Assembly: GCF_032362555.1 (NCBI RefSeq)
Contig: NC_083506.1
Location: 3,705,501 to 3,769,500 of the forward strand
Source of the DNA: Amyelois transitella
Taxonomy: Eukaryota; Arthropoda; Insecta; Lepidoptera; Pyralidae
Length of the DNA: 64,000 nt
Reading direction: 5' to 3'
Below are positions 12,542 to 25,200 of this stretch, in pieces. The translations under genes were made by a program, and so were the position numbers. Positions within the stretch are counted from its first letter, which is position 1. Each line of letters opens with the position of its first letter. The notes below the pieces were generated by a model that saw only the letters and a program-made list of their open reading frames with translations, was not told where the DNA came from and searched no databases.

Positions 12542-14989
12542 CTCTGTCTACGCCGATGTAGGCGTGACGACGAAACTACCAATATTTGATTTCGAAGTTA
12601 TTATGATTAACTGTCCGATGTACAATGCTGGAAGATTTCTATTTGTTAAGATTAAAGAAAAATTTCGTAAATTATGCGAAACAATAGGTGTAAATAACTT
12701 GAGTTTTGTCCAACAGTAAGGTCTGCACTGTTCATACAACGACCGACTGATGTGTCCCAATTGCTCAATTCCTAGGAGTAATTCAAGAAACATAATTTCA
12801 TTAAATTAATTAAATTTAATCTTCCACAATTTGGAACAAAAAAAAACTCCAATGTCCTATCTCCAATGACTTAAAACAGCTGACCAACTGCATTCGGATT
12901 GCAAGACTCTATTGAATCGGTCGCGGTGAGACAGAATTCTGGCATTCATTGGGAAACAGAGGAAAAAATTGCCTCGTTGCCGAGTTCTAATGGACTTTTT
13001 CATTACGCCTTCGGTCGCCAGACATGCTGATTGCTGGCTGGAAAGAGCCTTGATAGTGTTTTGTCTGTATTATTAGGGGTTTATTTTTTAAATTAAGAAA
13101 TGATTTTTTTTTTGACGTCATTAAGCATTATCTTGTATTCGTTCTTGAAAATAAATCTATTTCATTGCTTGCTATTTTTTTCCATTAAGAAATTTATATT
13201 TCAGTGTACAAAAATAGATTTATTAAATGCGAAAGTTTGTCTGTCTGCAATGCATTTAGAAAAATATCTGTCGGGCCAATTTTAACGAAACTTGGTTTGA
13301 GACCCGAGTTTGAACAGGCTATATTTATTGCGAGAGAAGTCGAAGATGAACATAATGTATGTTTTTTTACTTACTAGCTGTGGTTAACTGTGAGCTAGCT
13401 TGCAAAAATAAATGTACTTAAAAGGTTGTATGTATTTGGGTGAAAAATTTACCAAAATAAAAACATTTTCATATTCAGTTGCTGAATTACAACATCTTTT
13501 TAACGAGTTCATGTAATAAGTGTGAAGTGACTAAATTAGATATCAAAGAAAAAGTTGTATACTTGAGTTTTGAACAAGATAAAACAAAGTGAAGGCGAAG
13601 AGGGCTATGCGACGAAGCTATAAAGCGAAAACTTTGCTAAACCAGGGTTGTCAACAGTTGCAAAAAATTTTTCTTTTATTTTAACTGCTTCAAAAGCAAA
13701 ATAAAAATTTGCCACTTATTAATAAAGTCACTCTTATATTCATTGTGCTACAGTGTATACATACATTCATGCAGGTGTTTTTATATATTTTCAGAATATT
13801 TAGAAAAAGAAACAAGGAGAGGATACGAGAAGAAGTATTTCTAATTAAAAACCGGCACACAGTTCAGTGGCACCATATACAAATCGATTAGTGATTTGTC
13901 TTGAAATTCTTAGAAAAATAAAAGATAAGAAATGTTTTATTTATTTGAAATATTTTTTTATCTAAAAGATTATTAAGATAAAAAATATTTAATTAATATT
14001 TGAAGTTAATGGTAACCCTGTAAGAAACTTCATCCAAGTTGAATTACATTGCCGCGACGGCGGCGTTCGTAAACGGCATCGCGATATTTTTCCTCGGACC
14101 AATTTGCTTTATACAAAACTTTTATTTTCTAATTTATCCGGGAATCTCATAAACATAATATTTTTATTTTGGTTCCTCTCCGCCGGAACCTCAGAGTACT
14201 ATTATTTGTTTGATATTGTTTAAATCAGGCCAAAATATTGATTAACATTTATCTCAATATTGAAAAAAAAAATGCTGTCCTTACTCCTTATATTACTACT
14301 GAAAAAATCAAATACGTCAACTTCCAATTCTAATATTCCATTACTAATGACTCAATATCTAGCCCCCGGAACAAATATCTCGTTATAATCCCTGTTTTCG
14401 GGAACGGGGGCGTGCATACATGACGTTCTGGAATTAGGGATGCGTGGTCACGTACCAAGTATGAAAATAACGAGGTCGCAGCTAAAATGGCGGGTGATGT
14501 GGTTAGAGATGAGAAACATTATTATAAATCGTTTTGAAGTGCGAACTGCGGACTGTTCAAAATGATAGTAATGGTTATTGTAACTTGAAATAATATACCC
14601 CCTATTTTTAAGTCATTTCCTTTTTCTCTCTTTAGTTTTGACCGACAACTTACCTACGCTTGAAAAGCGTTTCAGGATAAGACTAAGTTAACTTACACGG
14701 CTCTTCTCTCTCTCTTCTGTAATCATGAAAAAAATGTTCAGTCTCTGCCATAGTCCCGGAAAGAGGCGTGATTTAATACTTGTCTAACTTTTTCTCTAAA
14801 TCTAAATAAAACCAAACACGATATTCAGCATCACTAACTAGTGGGGTAACATTCTTAAAAAAAAATAACGTTTAAATAAAAAACGTAATAAAAAGTAACT
14901 TTTTTCTAAAACGCGTTGAAAAAATGATTTAAGAAAAAGAAATAAAAACCTAACACGACATTTTAGTAGCACTAGTCAAACTCAGTGCC

Positions 14990-15140
14990 GGGTCATAAAC
15001 ACAGGGGCGGATTAACGCCCCTGACCTCGTGACTCAGACGACTCAATCAGGGCCGCGGGGATCACCGCCCTTCGACAGCCGATAATAAGTGTCCGATGCG
15101 AACGGGACTCTAATGAGGGTACGTCATTGTGATGCTTAAT
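14990..15140. promoter_or_regulatory. GC-rich complex island, possible conserved non-coding element
   Basis: Clearly richer in G and C than its flanks. It contains a 7-bp GC stem AGGGGCG (15003-15009) with CGCCCCT (15016-15022). There is no open frame of note. Such islands in AT-rich insect intergenic DNA are often conserved elements; that is inference here. Confidence 0.2.
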
Positions 15141-15689
15141 AATGATCATTTTTACGCAATGTTTCGAAAATTCGCACTCTTTTTGTTGGAACTGTTTCCA
15201 TGATGGTACCTATAAAACCAATTGACACTGGAACCATGGTACAGACTATGGTACTAGTGTCAACAGACGATCTTAAATATACTCACGAAACGTGGATATT
15301 CGAATGGTCGCGTGCGTAATGCACAGGTTTCAATGTTCCAGCGCCTCTTTTCTGAGTACTTTAACGGTAATCACCATGAGTTTTGTACTGCATATTTAGG
15401 GCAACTGGATGTGTTAATTAACCACAGAATTATAGTACCGTGTAACCAAGATTAGGTCCGTTCCCCGAACGTTGGTTGCGGTGGTTCCCTGGGCAGACGA
15501 GACTCGTTTTCAGTGTGGTGGTCACAGGCGGAACACGAGCTCCTGTCCAAGGAGGTGAGGACTCAAACGGCGCTAACATTAGGAGCATGATATTGATGTA
15601 AACAAGGTATTACAATCATGAGGAGAGCTATGAATGTGGATGAAGCGACGTATGCAGAGATCATGGCAAGCAGAGAGATGTAGTCTCTG

Positions 15690-15735
15690 TCTACCCCTCT
15701 GGGAAAAGGCGTGATTTTATGTATGTATGTATTAC
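15690..15735 (+). repeat. Repeat fragment with ATGTATGT end
   Basis: GTCTCTGTCTACCCCTCTGG followed by AAAAGGCGTGATTTTATG and ATGTATGT. The same wording recurs at 18840-18910 and 42565-42650. It resembles family A at the tail but has a different body, GGCAAG...GAGATG. Confidence 0.5.
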
Positions 15736-16225
15736 AGTCAACATAGGGTTGTATTGTTCGTTAATATATGTGTATACCATAGAAATACACATATTAATTT
15801 TTTAAAGTAATAAAACATTACTTTTCATAGTCTGAAGTAAAATAAACTAGGTATCCTAGCTGTTGCATTATTATTTACTAATTTTATTTCCAACGTCGGT
15901 AAAAAAATTGAGACATAAGCTGCATAAGAGCCTTTATAGAAGAGATTTTATATTAGGCAGGTATCTACAACTACATATCTGACCCTATACGCATAGTTTA
16001 TTTTCGTTCAGTATTGCGAATTCCCTGGAAAACAATAAAAGAGTGAACTAATTGTAAAGGACAATGGCCAATAATGTCCCGGCGATAATAAGGGAACGAC
16101 ATTAGCAGCACGTGATGCCGCATGCGTGATTAGATTCCGTTCGCCAATAAATAAAATGTACGGCATGATTGCTTTGGCTGATATGGTATTGTTGATTGGA
16201 TGAAAGCTGTTGCAAATATTAGTAA

Positions 16226-16360
16226 TAGAATAGACTTATTTTCAAAATTGGTTACAAGGTATCACTTATTGACGTCACATCACTTAAATCTAAATAACTA
16301 CTACCGCTTCTAAAGCGCATGTGCAAGCGGCGGAACAAACTACACTGCACTAATGTGTGG
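16226..16360 (+). repeat. Dispersed repeat, family B copy
   Basis: Contains TCACTTATTGACGTCACATC, CTACCGCTTCTAAAGCGCAT and GAACAAACTACACTGCAC; the copy at 26.9 kb is very similar over its first 100 bases. Confidence 0.6.
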
Positions 16361-17635
16361 GCATTAACGTATGTAAAACTTTATTTGCAGTTACTAGATA
16401 CAGCGTAAGGGAAAAAGGGAAATTGACTAACTGACTGACATATCAATGTAAAACCTAAACCGCTGTGCGCTAAGTAAGTATCTTGCGAAATTTCCGCGCG
16501 ATCATAAATTAGCGGAAATATTCATTTAACAAAGGCGTATTCTGCTTTTTCATAAATTGTTTCGAAGCTTATCAATATACAAAACAATATGATTTTCAAA
16601 TACACACAGAAACTATTCCAAACCAAAATTACTAATTTCCAAAATTCACTTTCAATTTTTTTCACAACTAATCTCGATCATAACGATGATAAACTTAAGA
16701 AGTTTCATTTTATACCTGTCTCAGTTTTCCAAAACTCAGTCATTGATTTATTACTTGTCAAGTTAATGATTCAGTAGCTGCAAACAAACTCACAAGTTGA
16801 CATTAACGCGGGTCGAAACAAATGTCTTAAAAGCTTTCTTTTGTTTTCCAAAGGTTAGAGTAAAGTTGACGGTTCTAGCAGCCGGCTATATTTATCATTA
16901 TCAAGTCTTGAAATATCGGCTTGATATTTTCGGCTCATGAATTCAAATACGTTTGACTATGAATTTGAATTCATAACCCAAGATCCATTATAATATTACA
17001 TATTATTCTATTATAATATTACTAGCTTTCGCCCGCAGTTCCACTCGTATTGAGCAAAAATTCAGTAGAAATTTTAAGAAAAATATTTTATTTTATGTTT
17101 GACCTCGGTTGGAAAACTATATTCATTCAAAAGGTACACCGTTTGAGTCATGAAAGCGTGAACAGACTTTTGCATTTTAATATAAGAATGAACGGTAAAT
17201 AGGTGTTAACAGAACCTCGCATTTGAAGAATAAGTGTAAAATGTTATGCCTCTGCTAAATACTCAGCATATTCCTACTAAAAGACGATATTCCATCTAGA
17301 CCTGCGAAAACTAGTCCTTGGATTCATCACACCAGGCGCGTCTTCTGCGCGCATCTTTGGAAATCTTAATTGCTAAAATTAATTTATAAAATCTACCAGG
17401 AAAAATATTTAAAATGAAGCCTTTATTACTCATGTATTAAGCAAGATCAAAACAAAACCACAGAAAACTATTTCCATTACAAAGCCTCGATCCACTACAA
17501 AACTTTCTAAGCAATTCTGTTTACAAACAACTTAATTAAGAAGCTGTCGCGTAAAGTTTGTCGTGTCGATAATGCTGCCTCGCGAGGTGAGGTGGGGTAA
17601 CCATGGGTTTTAAATTCCATATTGGAACAGTTTAG
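16361..17635. other. Intergenic, no gene seen
   Basis: No gene. ACTAGCTTTCGCCCGCAG near 17022 is typical wording at the edge of degraded lepidopteran retroelements. Confidence 0.4.
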
Positions 17636-17725
17636 AATATTATTGACATAATATATAAGTATATCAACTACTGCTTCGAAAGCGCAGGTGTGGAAGAATA
17701 AGCGGAACAAACTACACTGCAGCAT
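17636..17725 (+). repeat. Dispersed repeat, family B fragment
   Basis: Ends with CTGCTTCGAAAGCGCAGG and GAACAAACTACACTGCAGC, the 3' half of family B. A short (TA)n tract follows at about 17739-17757. Confidence 0.5.
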
Positions 17726-18379
17726 TGTTACCGTCGTTTATATATATATATATATATTAACATTATAATTATAGATATTAAATCTTCTTCAGTCGTTAAA
17801 TTATTTTTTTTCTTAAATTATTGTTAACCTCTATATGCACATCATGTCTCTCTCTCTCAAAGTGAAGACTACATCTTTGCACTTGCCACGATCCTAGTAT
17901 AGTTTATTCGCCAGACTTAAGTGCTAAATAGTACCTAAATGAAGTGTATTAGAAAAAAAAGATTGAATGATTAAGAAAAATTATTAAAACATATAAAAAA
18001 ATACGTGAGGATACATATTTGCCAAAATTCCGGTAGGTATACTTGCAACTTAGTATTAACTAGTAACTGAATATTATTTGGAAAAAAAAATTAGGATATT
18101 TATTTGGCGACTCTAGTCGAGACAATCGTCACGCAAAGTTTCGGATATTAGTTTATAAGCTCTTGACACGTAAGTTACACTTTTTTGTTCACACTATTTA
18201 TTTTGATAGCTTTCGATTATGTTGTCGGTCGTCAGGCTTATACTCTGTACTTGCAAACCATATAGATCTTAATAAGAAGGAAGCTTTTCTTCATTTGTTA
18301 AAGAAATGAGTAATGCAAATATGATTGTTTTGAATTACTTCTATTCACTTTATGGTTTGAAGAAAAAAATGTTTTGCTT

Positions 18380-18515
18380 GTCTGTAATATCTTTGTTGCA
18401 CAGATTTTAACACAGTGACACCAAATAGTACATAGTTATTAAAGAAATTAATCACTTTAAATGGCGGACTTAAGTATTATAGATTATTAAGTAAAAAAAG
18501 CTGCAAGGCGCTGTG
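18380..18515 (+). repeat. Dispersed repeat fragment
   Basis: TGTAATATCTTTGTTGCACAG, AATAGTACATAGTTATTAAA and GGCGGACTTAAGT recur in part at 45813-45890. The words TTATTGCAC and GGCGGACTTAATG also occur at the 3' end of the retrotransposon at 32.4 kb. This may be a truncated relative of that element. Confidence 0.4.
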
Positions 18516-18567
18516 TTACACATAGTGTTCTTCCACTCTGCCCATGTAGTACATTTTACAAAAACAC

Positions 18568-18733
18568 TTGGCATTCTTCTTTTAGGCGATGGGCTAGTAA
18601 TTATGACTTTTAGAATCTAGTAATTATCTCAATTCTATCATTAAGCCTACAGCTGAACGTGGCCCTTCAGTCTTTTCAACCTTTCTGTCTACCCCATAAT
18701 GGATAAAGACGTGATTTTAAGTATGTAATTGTA
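18568..18733 (+). repeat. SINE-like repeat family A, 3' two thirds
   Basis: Begins at GGCATTCTTCTTTTAGGCG, passes CTCAATTCTATCATTAAGCC and AGCTGAACGTGGCCC, and ends at GACGTGATTTTAAGTATG. Confidence 0.65.
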
Positions 18734-19272
18734 TGTAGCATATAGAAACTCCGTCCACAATTTATTTAATGCGTTCCCATGAAAATTTCGGGAAATCTGT
18801 CTATTATTCCAAAATTAAAGTATTTCAAAATTTGCAGGGATCTTGGCAAGTGGAAATATGTATACTCTGCCTACTTGTCCGGGAAAGAGGCGTGATTTAA
18901 TATAAATATATATAATTCATGATACATGTATAGAAATGAGAGGCGTGAGCGCAACATGTTCATCTGGATATCCAGCCCTTTCAATCTTAAACGACGCAAA
19001 CGACTGGCCCATTTATAACCGATCACAATTACTCATCTCATTGCCTCCTTTAAGAGACGCATACATCTTCCCGCAGACGATATTATTTATCTGTGGGACA
19101 ATGAACAGTGCGACTGAGACTGAGTTATTCAGTGACTGAATACTTGCCTTAAACTCTGAGCCGTGTTCAGACAAAGCGAGTTTAGAGGCGAATTGAATAT
19201 GTATTTTCCAGTATGTACGATAGCTTTTATTTTTTATAATTTAACTATATTTTATAGAAGCTTATTTTTGTA
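18734..19272. other. Intergenic, no gene seen
   Basis: No gene. A family-A-like tail lies at 18840-18910. The 67-codon frame at 18936-19139 has no recognisable feature. Confidence 0.4.
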
Positions 19273-19378
19273 TGTACAAACATACATATAATCACGTCTA
19301 TATCCTTTGCGGGGTAGACAGAGCGAACAGTCTTGAAAAGACTGATAGGCCACGTTCAGCTATTTGGCTTTAAGATAG
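19273..19378 (-). repeat. SINE-like repeat family A, 3' part
   Basis: CATACATATAATCACGTC, TATCCTTTGCGGGGTAGACA, AACAGTCTTGAAAAGACTG and CCACGTTCAGCTATTTGG in order. Confidence 0.7.
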
Positions 19379-21227
19379 AATGTTGTGTATGTTTTTGGAC
19401 CAAATATTTTTTTACATTAGTACCGAGTTTATTTGAACAAAAAAAAAACAATACATTTTCTCTTTATAATAAAAGTATCGATGGATGTAATATATAATTA
19501 TTTCATATTAATATTGTTTGCAATCAACCGGTTTACAAAATTGTCCACTTGGGTAATTTTTTTAAGATCAATCATACAGAAGATTTGGGTAATTTAACGA
19601 CCATTGTGCGATACGCGGCCCATTACTAGGCCTTGCACTAAATTTCTTACTTGACCAATGTGTTACCAACTCTTAAACGAGTAAATCAACTATTTGCATA
19701 CACGAGGGAGAAGAGACGGCACGAAGTGCGATCGAGAAATTGGAGTTTACATTTGTATTGTTCAAGAGGTGCGCTTGGTACACATTAATTTACAGAAAAT
19801 ACAGACAGTTCGGAGACCCTTGTTGACTCTACTGTAATTATATTGTAGGGGTTCTTTATTCGAATAATTGTAAAACGTCAAAATAATTTAATAATATGAA
19901 GATGTTGAACATATAAGAAAATTTGCATGCGCAATGATTTATTATGCTACTACACATATATGTTTTTACGAAAAAGAAGACGGGCGGGTCTTCTTTTTAT
20001 TAAGTAGAATATTATTTTTTTACTAAGTAACTTAAAAATTTATTTAAATAAGATAGAAGAAAGTGTCAAAGTTGAAGATAATCGTCACAATTTTAAATTA
20101 TTACGCTTTGACGTCTCCTAATTTAATAATAGTTTTGGCTCGAGTTTTGAAACACACTTTTATATCAGCATGAACATTTTGTACAATAATAAAAATGTTA
20201 TAACCTTAAACTATCTATACCATTTAAATTGATATAAAACTATTTTTAAAACACCCTGTATACACTGTAAGATTGTTTGCAGAGGCTGCGCCCGCGCAGT
20301 CTTGTTAGCGGCGCGGCGCCGGGAGACAAATGTGACGGCTTTATTTATCGCGCCTTGAAACGAACTCATCTGGACATTGCACGCCTCCTCCATATAATTG
20401 TCGGATACATTTCTTGGGAGATCGAGAGTAAGGACAATTTAAACTGATCAGGATCACAATTAAAGTCATCAATAATTTTCTTAATGATTCATTAACTTTT
20501 ACATAACAATCTTTGAAATATTACAATTACAATATTTGGCGCACCAAATTGGAATGTTATTCAAACAGCACATTTTATATACATTTCATATAATATAATA
20601 TATATGGATTTAACATTTCAATAATATGTGTAGCTTCGCTAACTAAAGTGACAGGATATCAGTGCATTTTTGTAATTGTGAAAATGTTGTTAGATGAATT
20701 TTATCTGATTTCAATTGCATTAAATCATTTGTTTCTACAAACACCATCATTAACCAATTTGTAACTTGTACAATGTAACTTAAATTATTTACTTACATTA
20801 TTACATATAGAAACCTAAACAGTGTCAATATAATTTCTTAATTTCTCTGTTCAGATACGGCGTAAATTTTTTAAAGTCAATAGTTGTGTATTCATATTTA
20901 CATATAACTTGATAGTTAAATAAGGCGGTCGCAGGTTAATTATGTAAGCCTTTAACAAATATGTATGACAAAAATTATTATTAAGTACTTTATGAAGTAA
21001 CCATTAACTGAGTCTAAAACCAGAGGCAGAGAACGGGTGAAGTTCTAATTAAGGCTATTACGAGTACACCAGTACGTCGCATATGTCTCACATACGTATC
21101 CTAGCTTAGCCTGACGCTTCTGCAGGCAATTTACTGTATTTTGACAATAGGGTTGCCTCAGTTTAATTGCTATAAATATACTCTGTCTGTCTGTCTACAT
21201 CTTCACTAATAATAAAGAGTAAAGATG
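19379..21227. other. Intergenic, no gene seen
   Basis: No gene. A notably GC-rich patch at 20265-20395 interrupts AT-rich DNA. Its 60-codon minus-strand frame shows no known motif. Confidence 0.4.
20265..20395. promoter_or_regulatory. GC-rich island, possible conserved element
   Basis: Contains GCTGCGCCCGCGCAG and GCGGCGCGGCGCCGGG within sequence otherwise near 70% A+T. No repeat relation inside the window and no splice-bounded frame. The regulatory role is inference only. Confidence 0.2.
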
Positions 21228-21318
21228 TGCCGTGTGTTTCCCAGCACCAATAGAAAAAAGAATAGTACCAGTACCTCTTTTTACCATGGATGTTGTAAAA
21301 GGCGACTAAGGGACAGGA
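21228..21318 (+). repeat. SINE-like repeat family A, head module
   Basis: GTGTTTCCCAGCACCAATAG, AAGAATAGTACCAGTACC and CCATGGATGTTGTAAAAGG form the head of family A on the plus strand. Confidence 0.6.
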
Positions 21319-21334
21319 TAATATACTGTACTGA

Positions 21335-21515
21335 AAGGCAAATTTCAGCTGTATGGAATCGAAATTAAAGTTGGAATTCAAATAGTAACAGGCTAGGCTT
21401 GCTAGCGCATCCGAAAAAGAATACCAAGTTTAGTTAAGCCTTTCTCTAACTCGCTTTTTACGACTTCTATAATCATTGAAAATATATGGAATTGTCCTAT
21501 TATGAAAATGTAGAA
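21335..21515 (-). repeat. SINE-like repeat family A, head-to-middle part
   Basis: Runs opposite to the copy immediately before it. CAGCTGTATGGAATCGAA, ATTCAAATAGTAACAGGC and CGCTTTTTACGACTTC are in order. The two pieces lie head to tail in inverted orientation. Confidence 0.6.
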
Positions 21516-22039
21516 AACTACACGTTACCATGGGCAACAATATTTAACTGTATAAGCTAGGCTGTATACAACCAAAGTAAAATTGTAACGACCACGTGCG
21601 TTAACCACGAATAAAGGCGTTCACATTTCAAATATTGTAACAGCACCGCGGCTGTCATAAATTCATGTCCCTTTATCGGCTTTGGAATCGCGTAACTTGA
21701 GAATGATGGATGGCGCGCACCCTTGTCTATATGACGAATTTGTTGCAATTAGGATTGGGTTGGTTCATGAAGTATAACTTCAGATTTATATGGTGTATTT
21801 TTGGAGAGTATCGGGTTAAATAAATAGTGTAGCTCATGTTATAATTTTTTTTATCGCGAAGCTGAATTTTTGATAAGAGTTGGAAGGCATTCTGAATTAT
21901 TGTTATCTATTTCTTTAATACAGAATGTATGAGTTTAAGGAATGCTTTAGATTAATACATTAAGCAAAATGTAGAAGTGACCCTTGCAATCTTTCTATTG
22001 TAAGACAAGACCTATGGAAAATCATTTTAGAAAACTCTT

Positions 22040-22195
22040 CTTCTTCCTCCTGGCGATATTACCTATCTGGAGACGACCACGGTGTGCACCTTTGACCATG
22101 ATCCTGGATCGGGTAAGTCAGGTTTTGACACAAAGCAACACCCTTCTGACCTTCGCAACTATGCAGGGGACCTAACTCATATTGGATCATGTTAA
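22040..22195 (+). repeat. Dispersed repeat, family D
   Basis: Contains GACCATGATCCTGGATCGGG, TAAGTCAGGTTTTGACAC, CTTCTGACCTTCGCAAC and CATATTGGATCATG. Related copies lie near 27.65, 45.25 and 53.65 kb. Confidence 0.55.
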
Positions 22196-22199
22196 TAGC

Positions 22200-22282
22200 T
22201 GCTCTGGATGAAGGTGTCTTTTCTCTTAGTCGCCTTTTATGATATCCATGGGATATAAATGAAATGGTCCTATACTAAATCC
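22200..22282 (-). repeat. Family A head module attached to family D
   Basis: TTAGTCGCCTTTTATGATATCC, ATGGGATATAAATGAAATGG and TCCTATAC match the family A head, but here it directly follows a family D body. The same arrangement occurs at 27.64-27.87 kb. Confidence 0.55.
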
Positions 22283-25200
22283 GGAATAAACAAAATATGA
22301 ACAAAATAATGTCTCATCATAACTTCCTCTCCAATGTAAGTGGGCGCGCATTGTATGCACATGAACGAGGCAAGATATGGAACAAGACAATGATATAAAC
22401 AAACAAACGGTGTGCCAGTCATCGCTATGGCTCGATGGACGACTGAAGTCGAAGAGCCGAGTGTATGCATAATTTCCAATTGAATTTGAAAATTACCGTT
22501 TATTGTGTTAACAAGAGTATAAGATTGTTGCTACGCGCGTATGAAGTGAAAGATTCCGCGAATTTTTCTTCTGTGGGAATTCTGGGAAATCGTCTATTAG
22601 TGCACGGCTAGACTACTACATAAGGAATCTACATGCCCAATTTCAAACCTCGGGGCCCAGCGGATTAGTCGTAGGAAAGAGGATCCCAGCCATCTTGGAT
22701 TCATCGCTTACTTATTTCATGCAAGCTCCTCGATTAATTATTAATGAGCTTTTGAAGCTTTTATGTCATTGAAGTTTTATAAATAATTTTGAAAATCATG
22801 CATTATAGAACTGCATCGTCATTGTCTGACTATCGCGTCCGTTACTAGCTTTTACCATCAAATTGTGATAATACGAGGCTTTTATTGAGCAATTTTCGTG
22901 ATTACACATAGCTTAATGATGAAAGGCGTTTTGGAAGCCAAATTATTTTAAAATTACCGTTTTTATCTATAGTATTTTTTGAAATAATACCGCTGGTATA
23001 AATTTGTGCGGGGACAGCGACAGTTTATCAGCGATAATTATTTTCTTGGCGACATTTCTTATTTTATTATCTATGAGGATATTATCAGCGTCTCTTGCGA
23101 CAATATTTAGGGTTTATATAACATCTAACGAAATATATGTGAATATTTAGTTTAATGTCAGGTGTCAGAATATATAAAGCAGGAGATCCTGGTTAATACG
23201 TAAGCTATCTTCAAATTTTTATATTATTTCGTGGTTAGGTACTTGTAATGGGAATAGTGAACACAGAAACAACACGTATTTTTAATTGAATACTTTTTGC
23301 CTTGTTCTGTATTCAAATTTAGACTATGTTTTCAATGTTCCCATTTAAAAGCACTCCATACTCTTCATATATATCTTGTTAGCGTAATTCACCAGCTCGG
23401 GCACGCACGTCATTCCTTGAATCTAAGCTACATTTTTACTCGGAAAGTGTCAATTAAGGCAATCTATTCGCAGCCTTATCTTTTCATTATCAACTTTAAA
23501 CTTACGTTATAAGGTTCAAAAAGGCTAAATGGGACTGACAAGGTATGATTCTTCTAGGTGACCGAAGGACGGGCGGACGGAAACGTCTCATGTTTAATGC
23601 AGGATTACCATCTGTAGGATAATCGTCTGATACTGATTGTTAGTCAAATAAGGCATTGTGCTTTCTGAGCTACATCTGATGTAAAGGTGATCTGGGAAGC
23701 CAGACATGCTTTATTTATGTTTTTGACTTGTCTTATTTTGAGCTATGTAAATTTTGATTTAGCGTGTACAGAAATTTTGTTGTCTGTAAGTAACCGAGAT
23801 AAGTATGGTAAAAAAGGGATTATTGTAAGTGATATCTAATAATGCTAAGGTCTGTGGAAAACATCTCATTATTTCCAAAGAGAAAATAGGTTTATTAAGC
23901 TTTGTTCACTTAACTTTAGCGATAGTTTCCAACTTTGTGCTATACAAATTCGAAACTGTACAAAAAAAATTCACATAAATTATTATTTCTGTAATTTCCT
24001 GAGCTATTGCTCCTGACCAAACCGCACCATAGAATTGCAACAAAAATGAATGAATGAGAATGCTGAAGTACGCACTTGAACGTCATTCGTAATTTATTAA
24101 CATGCAATTCACACCGTACGGAGATTCACTTAAAGTCGTAACAATGACCCACACAGCTACTTCTAGTCGTAAAACCGGACACAAACTGCTAATGGCCATC
24201 ATCCCTGCTTTATTTACAGGGTCCAAAGAAAACTAGTTATTTATATGTAACGTATATTACCTCAATTGTGAACCTGGCTTTAATTTACCGAAAAAATAAT
24301 TTTGAATCTTAAAAGCTCATGTTAAGGTTGAAAGTTCCGCGTGGTCAAGTTTAATTTCAGGCTGTCCGCTTACGGTCCGATGAGCATTGGGTCTGGGCAC
24401 TTAATTACGTGATAGTGTTGGTTCATTTTAGTAGCACTCCCTCTAAATGTTTTGTTCGTATCGAGTTCTCGTAACATATTAATGGTAGTTAAATACTGCG
24501 TTAACTAATTATTTACACCCAACTTTAGTAAATATTTTAGTAAAACGTTCTTTTTTATGTGAACCATCATATTTCAGGATGGTTAAAATATGTGAAGATA
24601 CTTCCGTTAAAAATGGTTAAGTAGTTTTGAGTAAGTATTTTCTTTTGAAACATTAATAAATTCGAAAGTTACTCTCATGTATTTTACTTTATGAAAGGTT
24701 TCGTCCTAATTCTAATTCTTTAATCTAATTCGTAAACTTTCTTGAAAAATTAAAGAAACATACACAAGCACATAGGTTCTCACAAACTAATGCATAATTA
24801 ATATTTGTGAGAAAAATACGAGAATTAAGAATGATGAAATGATTTTAGTACATTTACCTTCTAAGCTACGGAAAAGTTATTGTACCTCACGTAGCTTTGC
24901 CCAATTCACGCCAGGCGGTTACTGCTAACGACCGCATGTTGGTTTGACAATACAATTTAAGGGCAAGGGTGTCTAAGGTCTGCAAGGGCTATCTGCCCTT
25001 TGATTAATCCAGTCCTAATGGTCCCCCGGAATTTGTAATTTCAAAGTTCGAGAAGTAATTTGGATAGTTAGAACAATTGGAATTTTAGATGGAAGTTTCT
25101 CAACTGGGTCTTCTTTACATTACTCAATCTAATTTACAAATATTAAAGTAACACAAAACGTAATAAGCGCAATTTGAAGCCATACATTTTCAACTTTTGG

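Larger units (their letters stand above)
12542..16225. other. Intergenic, no gene seen
   Basis: No gene. Includes a retroelement-end-like fragment near 13225 and an island of complex GC-richer sequence at 14990-15140, listed separately. Confidence 0.4.
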
